From: Cyanobacterium aponinum PCC 10605
GTDB lineage: Bacteria > Cyanobacteriota > Cyanobacteriia > Cyanobacteriales > Cyanobacteriaceae
DNA: 64,000 nucleotides
Direction of reading: 5' to 3'
NCBI RefSeq assembly: GCF_000317675.1
Contig: NC_019776.1
Span: forward strand, 1,426,001 to 1,490,000
Every line of letters starts with the position of its first letter. Positions within the stretch are counted from its first letter, which is position 1. The position numbers and the translations under genes were made by a program. The notes beneath the pieces were generated by a model, which was given only the letters and a program-made list of their open reading frames with translations, was not told the DNA's origin and did no database searches. Below are positions 54,982-64,000 of this stretch, one piece after another.

Positions 54982-54984
54982 GAT

Positions 54985-55515
54985 TTATTTTCCTCCTGCG
55001 GCTTTATGATAGGCAATAATAGATTCGATGAATTGAACTAAACGCTCGAAATCATCTAATGATTGAACTTTATCGATGACTTGTGCCATAACCTCACTCA
55101 AAGGTTTAGCGGCATCCACTCTAGCGGCGGCGTAGGCTAATTTGGGTTTTAGTAAGACAATTTCGGGTTCAACTAATCGAAATAATTGGGCTTTATCCTC
55201 ATTTTCTCCTGCTTGAGTTAGTTTAACTTTAAGACGATTTATTGCGTCTAAAAACTTACGAATTTGGTTGGTTTCTAACCGTTGATTTTTTAAATATCTA
55301 CCAAATTCTTCCGAATGTTTAACTAAATCTCGGATGGGATATTCTTTAAATGTTTCTGTGTTTTTTAAACTATTTAAAATTGTCTGAGTGCTTGTCATAT
55401 TTGTCTGTTTTTGACCCTCACTTTTATTCTGACTATTATTATTTTTGTTAGAATTTTGCGTTTTTTGAGTTATATTACCCCGATTTGGTGGTTGGTTTAA
55501 CCTTGGTTTATCCAT
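54985..55515 (-). CDS. csm2: Type III-A CRISPR small subunit Csm2
   Basis: A 176-residue helical protein. The first ~50 residues are a disordered Asn/Gln/Lys-rich leader (NSNKNNNSQNKSEGQKQ). The conserved part has LETNQIRKFLDAINRLK, LLKPKLAYAAARV and FERLVQFIESIIAYHKAAGG, the Csm2 helical bundle. It lines the filament as the minor strand. The leader is longer than usual; a start at Met40 (MTSTQT) is possible. Confidence 0.92.
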   Translation of the reverse strand: MDKPRLNQPPNRGNITQKTQNSNKNNNSQNKSEGQKQTNMTSTQTILNSLKNTETFKEYPIRDLVKHSEEFGRYLKNQRLETNQIRKFLDAINRLKVKLTQAGENEDKAQLFRLVEPEIVLLKPKLAYAAARVDAAKPLSEVMAQVIDKVQSLDDFERLVQFIESIIAYHKAAGGK

Positions 55516-55658
55516 TATTTATTTTTTTATCAAAGACCAATATATTTCTAAATTTAATCCAATAGTAAAAACAATCGAATCGTTAATTCAATTATCTGGT
55601 ATTGGTATTTTTTTATATATTTTTTTATTAATTAATTTGGACATTATTTTCCCCCTTT

Positions 55659-57908
55659 TTATGATGAACGATTTAATAATTCTAACCAAATTGCGATCGC
55701 ACGGTAATAACGGGAATTATAAGGGCTTTTTAAAGAAGTTTTAATAGGTTCAAATTGAGGATGATTTATAACCTCATTAGGTAATCTAGTCAAGGTATAA
55801 GCTATTTTTGGTAAGTGTAAAAAATATTTTAAATCATCTATTTCCTCTTTATAAATAAGACCTGTTTTTCTTTTTTGTGCTTCTTTAATTTTTTGTTCTT
55901 GTATTTTAGCCGTTGCCAATAAATTCTGAATAAAATTACGAGAATAACTATTATTTATTTTCTGTAAACTATCCACAATAGGTTTAACACCAAACAAACT
56001 TAAATAAACATCACCCCCTAAATATTCTCTTAAATTATCTAATCTTTCTAACTGATTAACATGAATATCTTTTTTACCTAGCCATTCTTCCCACTTAAAA
56101 ACTTCCCCAAATAAACCCAAACTATCACGGCCATTTCCCTTAGCTTTTTCTTCCGCTTCTCCTGATTCATTTGCTGATTGATAAAGAGGATATTTCGCCC
56201 CAGCAAAACTAATTCCCGCCGATAAAGTAACGCTAGGATTATAACCAGTATATTTCCGAAAAGATTGATAAATTTCAAAAGCAAAATCTATAACTTCATT
56301 CCAAACGCCACTGATAAATAAATCATCTCCCCCAGCGTAGATAAATAACAAATTATAATTTTTTTCTGTTGCTAAAGTATTAAGATAAACTTTAAAAAAA
56401 TAGGTCATTTGACGGGATAAACTAGCCAAACGAGGTAAATTTAATTTCTCACCTAACCCTTGAGCAAAAATCTTGCCTAAGTTATCAACATCCATGCGTA
56501 AATAAGCAACTCGCCCAATTTTTCCTGAATTTTCTGCGATTTTCACCATTTCGCCCGCAGACATGAAACCCGATTCATTTTCTAATTCTGTTTTTTTGCC
56601 GTAATTACCTAGTAAAATAGGCTCAATTTTTTCATTTTTATAATTACTTAAATCCCAATTGTTAATTAAAAAAATTGTCTCTGCATTAACGAGAGATAAA
56701 GCCTTATTAATATTTTCATAGAGATAGTATTCATAACCGGGTAAAACAATTTTATTTACCCTTTCAGTGCGATCAAAACCTTTATTCTTTGCTCTTTTTG
56801 CTCGAACAATAGCCTTAATTTTAAATAGACGACTACCTAAATCAAACATGGTGCGACACACCCAACAAGCAGAGGAAGAATAAGCATCATGAGGATTTAA
56901 AGGCTTCAACTTGAGTTGGTCATCTCGATGGCAAACTTGACAAGATTCATAACTAGGTTGGGGTGTTAAAAAATCTCTAATTTGATTACTAAATTTTTGC
57001 TGTTTTTGTTTTCCTAATTTTTTGGGAATTTTTTGCCAATATTCAGACAATTTATCATTGCTTAAACTATCCACTGGTAAAGTTACATAGTCTAAAGCAA
57101 GAAACATTTTTCCTTGATAGCTTTTACTAAACCAATCATTAAAACGAGCTTTAATAATATTAGTTATTCGTTTATTTTCTTCATGATTATTATTGGTTAG
57201 AATATACAAATTTCCTCCTCCTGCATAAATAACATTAGTAAGAGGTAAATTCAATTCTGTTAATAATTGTTGAGTGATTTCCGTTGTCACTAATTCAAGG
57301 AAAAAACTTCTAGCTCGTAAAGATTTTAAAGCACCATCAGCAGAAATTGTATAGATAAATTTTTGAATTCCTGATAAATCTCCTCCAATCAAACCAATAC
57401 TATCGGCGGAGGGATTATTTTTTAGACTAACGGCTATCATGACGATAGATTTCACAAAATCACTATAAGCAATGTCATTGTCTCCATAACTAACATAAGA
57501 GCCTATTTTTTCTAAACAGAGATTCAATAAAGACAAATTATTTAAATCTTCCTCATTCAAGTTACCAATTATTTCTTTTACTTGTTTTTTAAAATTGCTA
57601 ATGTCGGGAATTTCTAATGCGGGTAATTCTAAAATGGGGGATTCGTTTTTAATGATAGAAGGCGGTAAATAATGGACATTTTCTTGTCGCTTATAACCTT
57701 GAAGATGAATGGAGTCAAAAAGTAAATTCAAGGGTTTAAATTCTGATTCATTTTGCCATGACATCACTTCTTTTGCCCGAATAATTGCTTGATGTTGCAT
57801 TAATGGCAGTGAGGGAAAATCCAACTCCAACCACTGGGCTAGTTTCTTTATTCCTTCTTGCAAAACAGAAAGGGCGATTGAATGACTTGTTACTTCTTTA
57901 TTTTCCAT
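55659..57908 (-). CDS. cas10: Type III-A CRISPR large subunit Cas10/Csm1 without an HD motif
   Basis: A 749-residue protein. GGDLSGIQKFIYTIS near 175, a Cys4 zinc finger (C323, C326, C348, C351), a first Palm-like region, and the second Palm with AGGDDLFISG (GGDD at 526-529) for cyclic oligoadenylate synthesis. The N-terminal ~70 residues carry no adjacent His-Asp; where Csm1 usually has L-H-D-I-G-K this protein reads VLQEGIKKL. The ATG at 57908 is the only start, as an in-frame TAA lies 14 codons upstream. The ssDNase is therefore probably absent. First gene of the operon. Confidence 0.94.
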   Translation of the reverse strand: MENKEVTSHSIALSVLQEGIKKLAQWLELDFPSLPLMQHQAIIRAKEVMSWQNESEFKPLNLLFDSIHLQGYKRQENVHYLPPSIIKNESPILELPALEIPDISNFKKQVKEIIGNLNEEDLNNLSLLNLCLEKIGSYVSYGDNDIAYSDFVKSIVMIAVSLKNNPSADSIGLIGGDLSGIQKFIYTISADGALKSLRARSFFLELVTTEITQQLLTELNLPLTNVIYAGGGNLYILTNNNHEENKRITNIIKARFNDWFSKSYQGKMFLALDYVTLPVDSLSNDKLSEYWQKIPKKLGKQKQQKFSNQIRDFLTPQPSYESCQVCHRDDQLKLKPLNPHDAYSSSACWVCRTMFDLGSRLFKIKAIVRAKRAKNKGFDRTERVNKIVLPGYEYYLYENINKALSLVNAETIFLINNWDLSNYKNEKIEPILLGNYGKKTELENESGFMSAGEMVKIAENSGKIGRVAYLRMDVDNLGKIFAQGLGEKLNLPRLASLSRQMTYFFKVYLNTLATEKNYNLLFIYAGGDDLFISGVWNEVIDFAFEIYQSFRKYTGYNPSVTLSAGISFAGAKYPLYQSANESGEAEEKAKGNGRDSLGLFGEVFKWEEWLGKKDIHVNQLERLDNLREYLGGDVYLSLFGVKPIVDSLQKINNSYSRNFIQNLLATAKIQEQKIKEAQKRKTGLIYKEEIDDLKYFLHLPKIAYTLTRLPNEVINHPQFEPIKTSLKSPYNSRYYRAIAIWLELLNRSS

Positions 57909-58214
57909 TAATTCTTGTTGTGTGTAAAAAAAAATAGGATGTGATTTTTAAGAAGTTATTTAATGTTGGCTATCATCTTCAGGGTTAAGAAAACTCAAGA
58001 ATACTACTTGAATATTAAAATAGTTGGATTAAATTTCAATATAAATGTAATATTTCTTAAAAGAAACTGAGTTAGATGTAAGAATGGGGCTTTCTAAGAG
58101 GCTTCTAGTTTTTTTGGGAATAAGGGAAAGGGAAAAGGGGGGATGAGGTGATGATGGGAAGGAGAGAAAAAGGCTATTGTTAAGGTTAAGGAGAGCATAT
58201 GCACTCCCTATTGA
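57909..58214. other. Intergenic region upstream of the csm operon
   Basis: 306 bases between cas10 and cruA. It must hold the csm promoter, but I cannot place -35 and -10 boxes with confidence. A purine-rich stretch (GGGAAAGGGAAAAGGGGG, near 58123-58141) is the only notable feature. No repeat-spacer array, small gene or hairpin is seen. Confidence 0.4.
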
Positions 58215-60200
58215 TTATTTTTTTGGTAAGTTGGATGCAAATACTTTGAGGTTAAACCATAGTTTCGGGTTATATTCTGGTAGCCATGATTCTTGAGAGG
58301 CTAACCATTGGGGAAACCAAGGGCTAAATAAAAAGTTTTTGAACGCATCAATAGTAAAGTTAAAATAAGAGCCTAACCATTTAAAAATATCTTTATTTCC
58401 TGCCATTTGCCAAATCCACAGGAGAAGGGGAGGATTCTGACTAGCCGCTTTTAGTGCTAATCTGTTAAAAGTTAGCCAATCTGTGCGATCCTTAATAAAG
58501 GTATCTGCTGTTTCAGGCTCCGAGGCAAGTAAACCAAAGAATGTATTTAACATAGAGTTAATTCTTTGAGGTGGCAAGGTTTTATGGGTAGGCACCATCA
58601 TCCCTTTGGAAAACATCCAAGTAACGGCTATATTGCTTTGATATGCCTGAATTTGATTCAATGATTCTCCATCTAGCAGGTTATATTTTAAGGCTATGTC
58701 TAAAAGATTGGTTAATTTGCCTAAATTTCGCACTAATGAGCCAAATCCTGTAAAAATCAAGGGAGACTGCACTGATGCTGCATCTCCAATACATAAAATG
58801 CGATCGCATCCTATTTTTCGATCATCTTTAGAAACGGTGAAGCGCCCCGGAATGTAACCGAAAGTAGGTTTTTTCCAAGTTAATTTATCCAGATCACAAC
58901 GACGATATTCTGGTAAAATCGAGAAGAAATCCTCATACATTTCTAGTAATGAGCCGGGGTTATCAGGATGGACTTGATGATAGTGGAATAAATAAATTGT
59001 TACCTCCTTACCTTCGGCGGGGAATAATTCCCAAATCAACTGTCTTCCTCTTGAAATATCCCCATGAGAAAATAAAACATCCCCATAGTCAAAATCCCAC
59101 ACTTCAGGCTCAAATCCTTCAACAATAGCACCAACAGTAGGGCAAACACTATCAAAAGTCTTATCTCCTGCCAATTGCCAAGCAATAGGGGAAGCAGTGC
59201 CCATGGCATCAATTAATAATCTTCCCGTGGCTTCTTTTTCCTCTCCTGTTGGGGAATAAGTCGTATTTACTGTGACTAAATCTTTGCCAATAGTGACTCG
59301 ATTAAACTCCGTCTCTTCCCAAATATCCGCCCCATATTGCTTTAATTTTTGTCCACATAAAGTTAACAACCTGCTGGTATCAATGGCAATATTTAAAACC
59401 TTGGGAGTATGCAAAACTTTAGCTTTTAAATTACTAGGATTATGGGCATCAAAAAACTTACTAAAACCGTCTTTATATTCAGCCGCAATAATTGATTCAA
59501 ATTCTTTTTTTGTAAATAAACCATTATCGATTAAAACTTGAAACTCTTCCCGTGAAATATTCCACTCTCGGTTCATTCTGCCAAATTTTAAGCGTTCAAT
59601 TAATAAAACGTGGTAGCCTAGTTTCGCCATTAAAGCGGCATGAATTGCACCTAAAGCACCTCCTACATAGATTAAATCATAATCTGCTTTACCTGTAGTT
59701 TTATCTTTAAAGATAACTTGTTTAGGAGTTAAATTAATATTTTTATCTTTATTTTTAACACTTTCACGCCAATTTTTTTCCCACCAATAAGCCCGTTTTA
59801 AATCATATTCTCCTTGGGGCATTTTTTGAAAATATTTAACAGTTTTAGGGTAGTAAGATTCAAGAGCTGAAAAGATGTTATTTTGATTTAAGTCAATGTC
59901 GGGTAAGGAGGGATAATAAGGAGGAAATTGAGCCTTAATTGCTTTTTCAAATTCTTTTTTGATTTTATTTTCTGCTAATACTTGTTTTTCTCCCCAACGA
60001 AAGATTTTTAAATATGTAGTTCTCTGTAATCCCCAAACAAAAATTGATAAGTGATGATTGTCAGCTAATTCTAAGCGGATACCATCAGAAGTGTTAACTT
60101 TTTTACCCACACTGGGTTGCCAAGTATTATGCAACCACTGACAAACTATATTAGGATTGGGTTGAGAGACTTCTATATATAAAATTTCTGTAACTTTCAT
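58215..60200 (-). CDS. cruA: CruA-type lycopene cyclase (CruA/CruP family)
   Basis: A 661-residue FAD-dependent protein. An N-terminal ~170-residue extension precedes the dinucleotide-binding fold (YDLIYVGGALGAIHAALMAK). The sequence FGRMNREWNISREEF follows, then HTPKVLNIAIDTSRLL and a later FAD-binding CIGDAASVQSPLIFTGFGS. These fit the CruA/CruP lycopene cyclases of cyanobacteria and green sulfur bacteria, which cyclise lycopene to beta-carotene. The choice of CruA over CruP rests on the long N-terminus and the MNREWNISR form and is from memory. Confidence 0.75.
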   Translation of the reverse strand: MKVTEILYIEVSQPNPNIVCQWLHNTWQPSVGKKVNTSDGIRLELADNHHLSIFVWGLQRTTYLKIFRWGEKQVLAENKIKKEFEKAIKAQFPPYYPSLPDIDLNQNNIFSALESYYPKTVKYFQKMPQGEYDLKRAYWWEKNWRESVKNKDKNINLTPKQVIFKDKTTGKADYDLIYVGGALGAIHAALMAKLGYHVLLIERLKFGRMNREWNISREEFQVLIDNGLFTKKEFESIIAAEYKDGFSKFFDAHNPSNLKAKVLHTPKVLNIAIDTSRLLTLCGQKLKQYGADIWEETEFNRVTIGKDLVTVNTTYSPTGEEKEATGRLLIDAMGTASPIAWQLAGDKTFDSVCPTVGAIVEGFEPEVWDFDYGDVLFSHGDISRGRQLIWELFPAEGKEVTIYLFHYHQVHPDNPGSLLEMYEDFFSILPEYRRCDLDKLTWKKPTFGYIPGRFTVSKDDRKIGCDRILCIGDAASVQSPLIFTGFGSLVRNLGKLTNLLDIALKYNLLDGESLNQIQAYQSNIAVTWMFSKGMMVPTHKTLPPQRINSMLNTFFGLLASEPETADTFIKDRTDWLTFNRLALKAASQNPPLLLWIWQMAGNKDIFKWLGSYFNFTIDAFKNFLFSPWFPQWLASQESWLPEYNPKLWFNLKVFASNLPKK

Positions 60201-60402
60201 TGCTAAGAGATATTTTAATTAATATTTATCAAGATTTTATGATTATTAATTAATTATCTCTAATTGATGGTGTTTTTTGCTATTCGTTAACTACTCCTCA
60301 AACTTTTGGGTTGTGTTAGGCACAGTGAAAAGAGAAAAGTTGATGTAGGAAAAGGCAAAGGGTAAAAATTGAAATAAATGCGTTTTAGCTTACTTCCATC
60401 AT

Positions 60403-61275
60403 TTAATTTTTTTCCACACGATTCAAATAACTGTCATAGGTATTTTGTAATAACATTGCCACTGTCATGGGTCCCACGCCTCCGGGTACAGGAGTAATAT
60501 AACTTGCTACTTCTTTAACTTGCTCATAGGCAACATCACCCACTAAATATCCTTTTCCGTCTTCGGTTTCTAAGCGATTAATTCCCACATCAATTACTAC
60601 CGCAGAGGGTTTAACCATATCGGCGGTAATCATTTCTGGCTTTCCAACGGCGGCAATTAAAATATCGGCTTCACGGGTGACGGCGGCTAGATTTTCTGTG
60701 CGAGAATGGGCAATAGTAACCGTAGCGTTTTTTTCTAATAGCATCAAAGCAAGAGGTTTACCAACTAATATGCTTCTACCAACCACAACGGCTTTTTTTC
60801 CTTCTAAATCAATATTATTATCCGCTAAGATTTCCATAACTCCTGCGGGAGTGCAACTTCTTAAACCTTTTTCTCCTCTTACTAATTTCCCTAAATTCTC
60901 TGGATGTAAGCCGTCTGCATCTTTTTCTGGGGCGATTTTATGAAGTAAGCCAACCGCATCAAATTTTTCTGGTAAGGGTAATTGTACCAATATACCATCT
61001 ACATTGCGATCGCAGTTTAATTCTTCAATGACATTTTCTAATTCTTTTTGAGACACCGTATCAGGAAAGTGTTTGCCGAAAGATTCCATACCTATTTTCT
61101 GACAGGCTTTTTCCTTGTTTCTCACATAAACTGCACTAGCAGGATTATCTCCCACCATCAAAACAGCTAATCCGGGGCGTCTATTTTTTATTGCTACTTG
61201 TTTTTCAATGTCAGCTTGTAAACGGGATTGAATTTTTTTTGCTAAGTTTTTACCGTCTAAAATTTGAGCTACCAT
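60403..61275 (-). CDS. folD: Bifunctional methylenetetrahydrofolate dehydrogenase/cyclohydrolase
   Basis: A 290-residue protein. [14 protein letters not shown] carries the catalytic Tyr and Lys, [10 protein letters not shown] the substrate loop, [19 protein letters not shown] the NADP site and [15 protein letters not shown] the C-terminal signature. It interconverts 5,10-methylene- and 10-formyl-tetrahydrofolate. The NADP motif reads GRSILVGKP rather than the common GRSNIVGKP, a mild variation. The length is standard. Confidence 0.97.
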   Translation of the reverse strand: MVAQILDGKNLAKKIQSRLQADIEKQVAIKNRRPGLAVLMVGDNPASAVYVRNKEKACQKIGMESFGKHFPDTVSQKELENVIEELNCDRNVDGILVQLPLPEKFDAVGLLHKIAPEKDADGLHPENLGKLVRGEKGLRSCTPAGVMEILADNNIDLEGKKAVVVGRSILVGKPLALMLLEKNATVTIAHSRTENLAAVTREADILIAAVGKPEMITADMVKPSAVVIDVGINRLETEDGKGYLVGDVAYEQVKEVASYITPVPGGVGPMTVAMLLQNTYDSYLNRVEKN

Positions 61276-61343
61276 ATCGTGATCAATATTATATTTACTA
61301 AATCAAATATACTTGAAAATATATAGTCATTCTACTTTTTTAT

Positions 61344-61404
61344 TTCACCTGACACCTTTTCCCTTTTTCAACTAGCAATTTATCACGACGAGAAGTAATA
61401 GAGC
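61344..61404. repeat. Fragment of interspersed repeats shared with 2863 and 50161 regions
   Basis: CACCTGACACCTTTTCCC is followed by ATTTATCACGACGAGAAGTA and ATAGAGCC. The second part matches 50318-50345. It lies in the 216-bp gap between folD and the PDZ-radical SAM gene, which shows no gene. Confidence 0.5.
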
Positions 61405-61491
61405 CAGTTTTTAAAAGTGTCTCAAAGTTAATTGAAGTAACTATAAAATTTGGTCTTTTATTATTGAAAAATCCTCTGTTGCTTATCCAAA

Positions 61492-62808
61492 CTAACTAAT
61501 AGCGATGTCTATTAATTGATTAATATCTTTAACAGTATAAATTTTTGTTGTCAATTTTTGTTCTAATTCTTCAATCGTCATATCATCCAAGAATTTTTTT
61601 TCATCATGCTTCAGCATTAAAGAAGGTAAAAGAATCTGTTTATTTATGTTCTCTTTTTCTAAATGATATAGTAAATCTTGACCAGTTAAAAGACCTGTGA
61701 CTGTAATTTCTTGTCCCCAATAAATACTATTAAATGCTCTTAATTCTACTGTTAAATTTTCTACTTGATTAAGTCTTTTTACTAATGGTTGAAAAGCTGT
61801 TTCTACTGCATTTCCCACTATCCAAATAAACTCTTTTTTTTGTTCAATTTTACTAGGTAATTTAGCCTCAGCAATCATTCCAAATTCTTTAATAAATTGA
61901 CGAATTGAGCCTACACCGTTGCCAATTTGAGGATAATCTTCGTAATGAGATTCTGGTGGCAATTCTTCTTGGGCAATTAAAAACCATTCATCGGCTAACC
62001 ATGCAAAAGTTGAACCTGATTTTTCTCTAAATTTCTCTTGTAATTGTTGCACTTGTTTAATTACTTCTCTTGCTTTTTCCCTACTAACAGGGATTAATTC
62101 ATCTTTATCCGGGCGAAATTTTGTTAAGCCAACAGGCACAACTGCTGTACTAATTACCGCAGGAATATCTCCATTATGGAAAGAAAATAAATCCTGTAAT
62201 GTTGTCGTTAAATGTTCACCATCATTTATATTAGGACAAACTACTACTTGAGCGTGAATCTGCAATCTTTTTTCTTCAAACCAAGCCAGTTGTTTTTTAA
62301 TTTCTCCTGCCCGTTGATTTTTTAATAAATGACTCCGAATTTCTGGTTCAGTAGCATGAACTGATACATAAAGAGGGGATAAGCGCATTTGCTCAATTCT
62401 TGACCATTCTTTAGCAGTTAAATTAGTTAATGTTAAATAACTACCATAAAGAAAACTAAGGCGATAATCATCATCTTTGAGGTAAAGGGTTTCTCTTTTA
62501 CCGGGGGGTTGTTGATCAATAAAACAAAAAGGACATTTATTATTACATTGAATTAAACCATCAAAAAGGGCTGTTTCAAACTCTAATCCTAAGTCTTCAT
62601 CATAGTCTTTTTCTATCTCAATAAGGTGATTTTTTCCCCATTTATCCACTACTTCTATTTCTAAATATTCATCGGCACACAAAAACTGATAATCAATTAA
62701 ATCTCTAGGTTTTATACCATTAATACTAACTATTTTATCTCCTATTTCAAAACCAATTTCAGATGCGATCGAATCTGGTATTATATGACTGATAGATGCT
62801 GATTTCAT
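61492..62808 (-). CDS. PDZ-radical SAM DUF512 protein (TIGR03279-like)
   Basis: A 438-residue protein. An N-terminal PDZ-like domain (GFEIGDKIVSINGIKPRDL) is followed by a radical SAM-like Cys motif, CNNKCPFCFIDQQPPGKR near residue 89, and LSPLYVSVHATEPEIRSHL. The C-terminal DUF512 domain includes KFRPDKDELIPVSREKA and GNGVGSIRQFIKEFG. This family is universal in cyanobacteria. It is suspected to act in maturation or assembly, but the reaction is not established. It is divergent from uvrA. Confidence 0.9.
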   Translation of the reverse strand: MKSASISHIIPDSIASEIGFEIGDKIVSINGIKPRDLIDYQFLCADEYLEIEVVDKWGKNHLIEIEKDYDEDLGLEFETALFDGLIQCNNKCPFCFIDQQPPGKRETLYLKDDDYRLSFLYGSYLTLTNLTAKEWSRIEQMRLSPLYVSVHATEPEIRSHLLKNQRAGEIKKQLAWFEEKRLQIHAQVVVCPNINDGEHLTTTLQDLFSFHNGDIPAVISTAVVPVGLTKFRPDKDELIPVSREKAREVIKQVQQLQEKFREKSGSTFAWLADEWFLIAQEELPPESHYEDYPQIGNGVGSIRQFIKEFGMIAEAKLPSKIEQKKEFIWIVGNAVETAFQPLVKRLNQVENLTVELRAFNSIYWGQEITVTGLLTGQDLLYHLEKENINKQILLPSLMLKHDEKKFLDDMTIEELEQKLTTKIYTVKDINQLIDIAIS

Positions 62809-63187
62809 TCCCTTTAATTCTGTAGATAAAAAAGCTGTACTGATAATATTTTATCTTTAAATTAAACCTTTTGCTCAAACAAATATTACTGTTGAGGGTA
62901 TTGAACTAGTAAGGATTTATTGTTAGTTTTGAAGGGTTATGCTAAATTAAGTGAGAGATAAAATTTTAATTATCATATTTTCAACAGAGTAAATTTTCAG
63001 TTTTACTGCTCAAAAATAATGCTCATGGTTACATATTCATCTTTATTTGCTTCTTATTGGTGAAGACTATCTAATTATTTAGAATATACATAATAAAACA
63101 GGGGCATAATAGGATTATGCCCCAAGCAATTAGCAATTAGTAATTAACTTTAATTATAAATTATAATGCAAAAAAAAAAAGGGTCAA
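62809..63187. other. Divergent intergenic region upstream of uvrA
   Basis: 379 bases between the PDZ-radical SAM gene and uvrA. It contains a perfect 10-bp stem GGGGCATAAT/ATTATGCCCC with loop AGG at 63101-63123, 65 bases before the uvrA start. There is no U-tract after it in the plus direction. A CAATTAGCAATTAGTAATTA stretch follows. No LexA-like site or gene was recognised. Confidence 0.55.
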
Positions 63188-64000
63188 ATGTCCTCAAAAA
63201 TAGTTATTCGTGGCGCAAGGCAACATAATCTTAAAAATATTGATTTAGAATTACCCCGCAATAAGTTAATCGTATTCACTGGGGTATCTGGTAGTGGCAA
63301 ATCATCCCTTGCTTTTGATACCATTTTTGCAGAAGGACAACGCAGATATGTTGAGTCACTCAGTGCCTATGCTCGTCAATTTCTAGGACAATTAGATAAA
63401 CCCGATGTGGATAGTATTGAAGGCTTATCCCCTGCTATTTCCATTGATCAAAAATCCACTTCCCATAATCCTCGCTCAACGGTAGGCACAGTTACGGAAA
63501 TTTATGACTATCTACGGTTACTCTATGGTAGAGCAGGAGTACCTCATTGCCCCCATTGTGGTCATTCTATCGCTCCTGAAACCATTGACCAAATGTGCGA
63601 TCGCATCTTAAGTTTACCTGAGAAGACAAAGATACATCTATTAGCCCCTGTTGTCAGAGGAAAGAAAGGGAATCATCACCAATTATTATCTAGTTTACGC
63701 TCTCAGGGCTTCGTGAGGGTGAAAATCAATGGAGAAATTAGGGAATTAGGAGATAATATCGAGTTAAAGCCCCAATCAAAGCATAATATCAGTGTTGTGG
63801 TTGACCGTCTCGTAGTTAAGGCTAGTATTCAAGAAAGACTCGCTGATTCTCTTTCTACTTGTTTGAAGTTAGCGGAAGGAATTGCCATAGTCGAGATTTT
63901 GGACAAAGGAAATGCCCAGAATACCATTGATAACTTCAATATAGCAGAAAATGATCCCTCCCAGTCCCCTTTAATAAGGGGGGAGTTTTCGGAGAGTGAC
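63188..64000 (+). CDS. uvrA: Excinuclease ABC subunit A (partial, 3' end outside window)
   Basis: The first 271 residues of Uvr[20 protein letters not shown], the Walker [51 protein letters not shown] and the start of the first zinc module CPHCGH are present. UvrA dimers scan DNA for lesions and load UvrB in nucleotide excision repair. Near residue 256 a repeat-encoded [10 protein letters not shown] follows NDPSQ, where the protein normally passes to the FSE...FACP segment. The start ATG at 63188 follows a GGG-rich leader; no clear Shine-Dalgarno sequence. Confidence 0.96.
   Translation, partial: MSSKIVIRGARQHNLKNIDLELPRNKLIVFTGVSGSGKSSLAFDTIFAEGQRRYVESLSAYARQFLGQLDKPDVDSIEGLSPAISIDQKSTSHNPRSTVGTVTEIYDYLRLLYGRAGVPHCPHCGHSIAPETIDQMCDRILSLPEKTKIHLLAPVVRGKKGNHHQLLSSLRSQGFVRVKINGEIRELGDNIELKPQSKHNISVVVDRLVVKASIQERLADSLSTCLKLAEGIAIVEILDKGNAQNTIDNFNIAENDPSQSPLIRGEFSESD
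63953..63985 (-). repeat. GC-rich palindromic repeat inside uvrA
   Basis: GATCCCTCCCAGTCCCCTTT then AATAAGGGGGGAG, the inverse orientation of 39376 and the same orientation as 39828. It is in frame with uvrA and codes for [10 protein letters not shown]. Confidence 0.85.

Noticed and set aside
54549-55009. Plus-strand frames over csm3 and csm2
   Set aside because: Both minus-strand csm genes are intact with clear motifs, and the plus frames look random.

Overview
The window is from a cyanobacterium, most likely a unicellular, AT-rich chroococcalean of the Geminocystis/Cyanobacterium type; the genus is inferred. Evidence: the octamer GCGATCGC (HIP1) recurs throughout, and the conserved genes fit (class II fumarase, ctaCDE, a CruA-type lycopene cyclase, a PDZ-radical SAM protein of the DUF512 type, G/H-type pilins, DUF29 and Uma2 proteins). 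No rRNA, tRNA, IS transposase or CRISPR array was found.

Layout. 1-4.4 kb (minus strand): the 5' part of a Ser/Thr kinase with an SH3-like C-terminal segment, cbiM with a NikL-like partner, and fumC. 4.5-22.8 kb: a surface-glycan region with a DegT aminotransferase, a WbqC protein, a second aminotransferase-like protein, a sulfotransferase, several glycosyltransferases and methyltransferases. Toxin-antitoxin modules are scattered through it: RelE-like (broken), two MNT/HEPN pairs (one broken), MazEF, XisH/XisI (xisH reduced to a stub) and YefM/YoeB. 22.9-37.1 kb (minus): a methyltransferase and six tandem SPINDLY/OGT-like (GT41) glycosyltransferases with almost no spacing. 37.1-39.3 kb (minus): a membrane-anchored protein and two pilin genes. 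One pilin gene sits directly upstream of the glycosyltransferase run, and a terminator separates it from the other. 39.5-42.2 kb: a DUF559 nuclease gene bracketed by inverted palindromic repeats, a DUF29 protein, a Uma2 protein and a coiled-coil protein. 42.7-46.1 kb: ctaCDE, flanked by two copies of a small TIR-bearing repeat. 46.4-50.2 kb: a radical SAM/DUF2344 fusion and a MOSC protein. 50.6-57.9 kb (minus): a type III-A CRISPR effector operon, cas10-csm2-csm3-csm4-csm5-cas6. 58.2-62.8 kb (minus): cruA, folD and the PDZ-radical SAM gene. 63.2 kb to the end: the 5' part of uvrA.

How the genes may work together. The aminotransferases, sulfotransferase, glycosyltransferases and methyltransferases look like a cell-surface glycan factory. 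A pilin gene at the head of the six-GT41 run suggests that pilins or other surface proteins are the acceptors (inference). Three of the glycosyltransferases share an unfamiliar domain of about 110 residues built around an FPDW-like motif, four copies in all. A GC-rich palindromic repeat family has entered at least three reading frames in frame, and inverted copies of it bracket the DUF559 nuclease gene.
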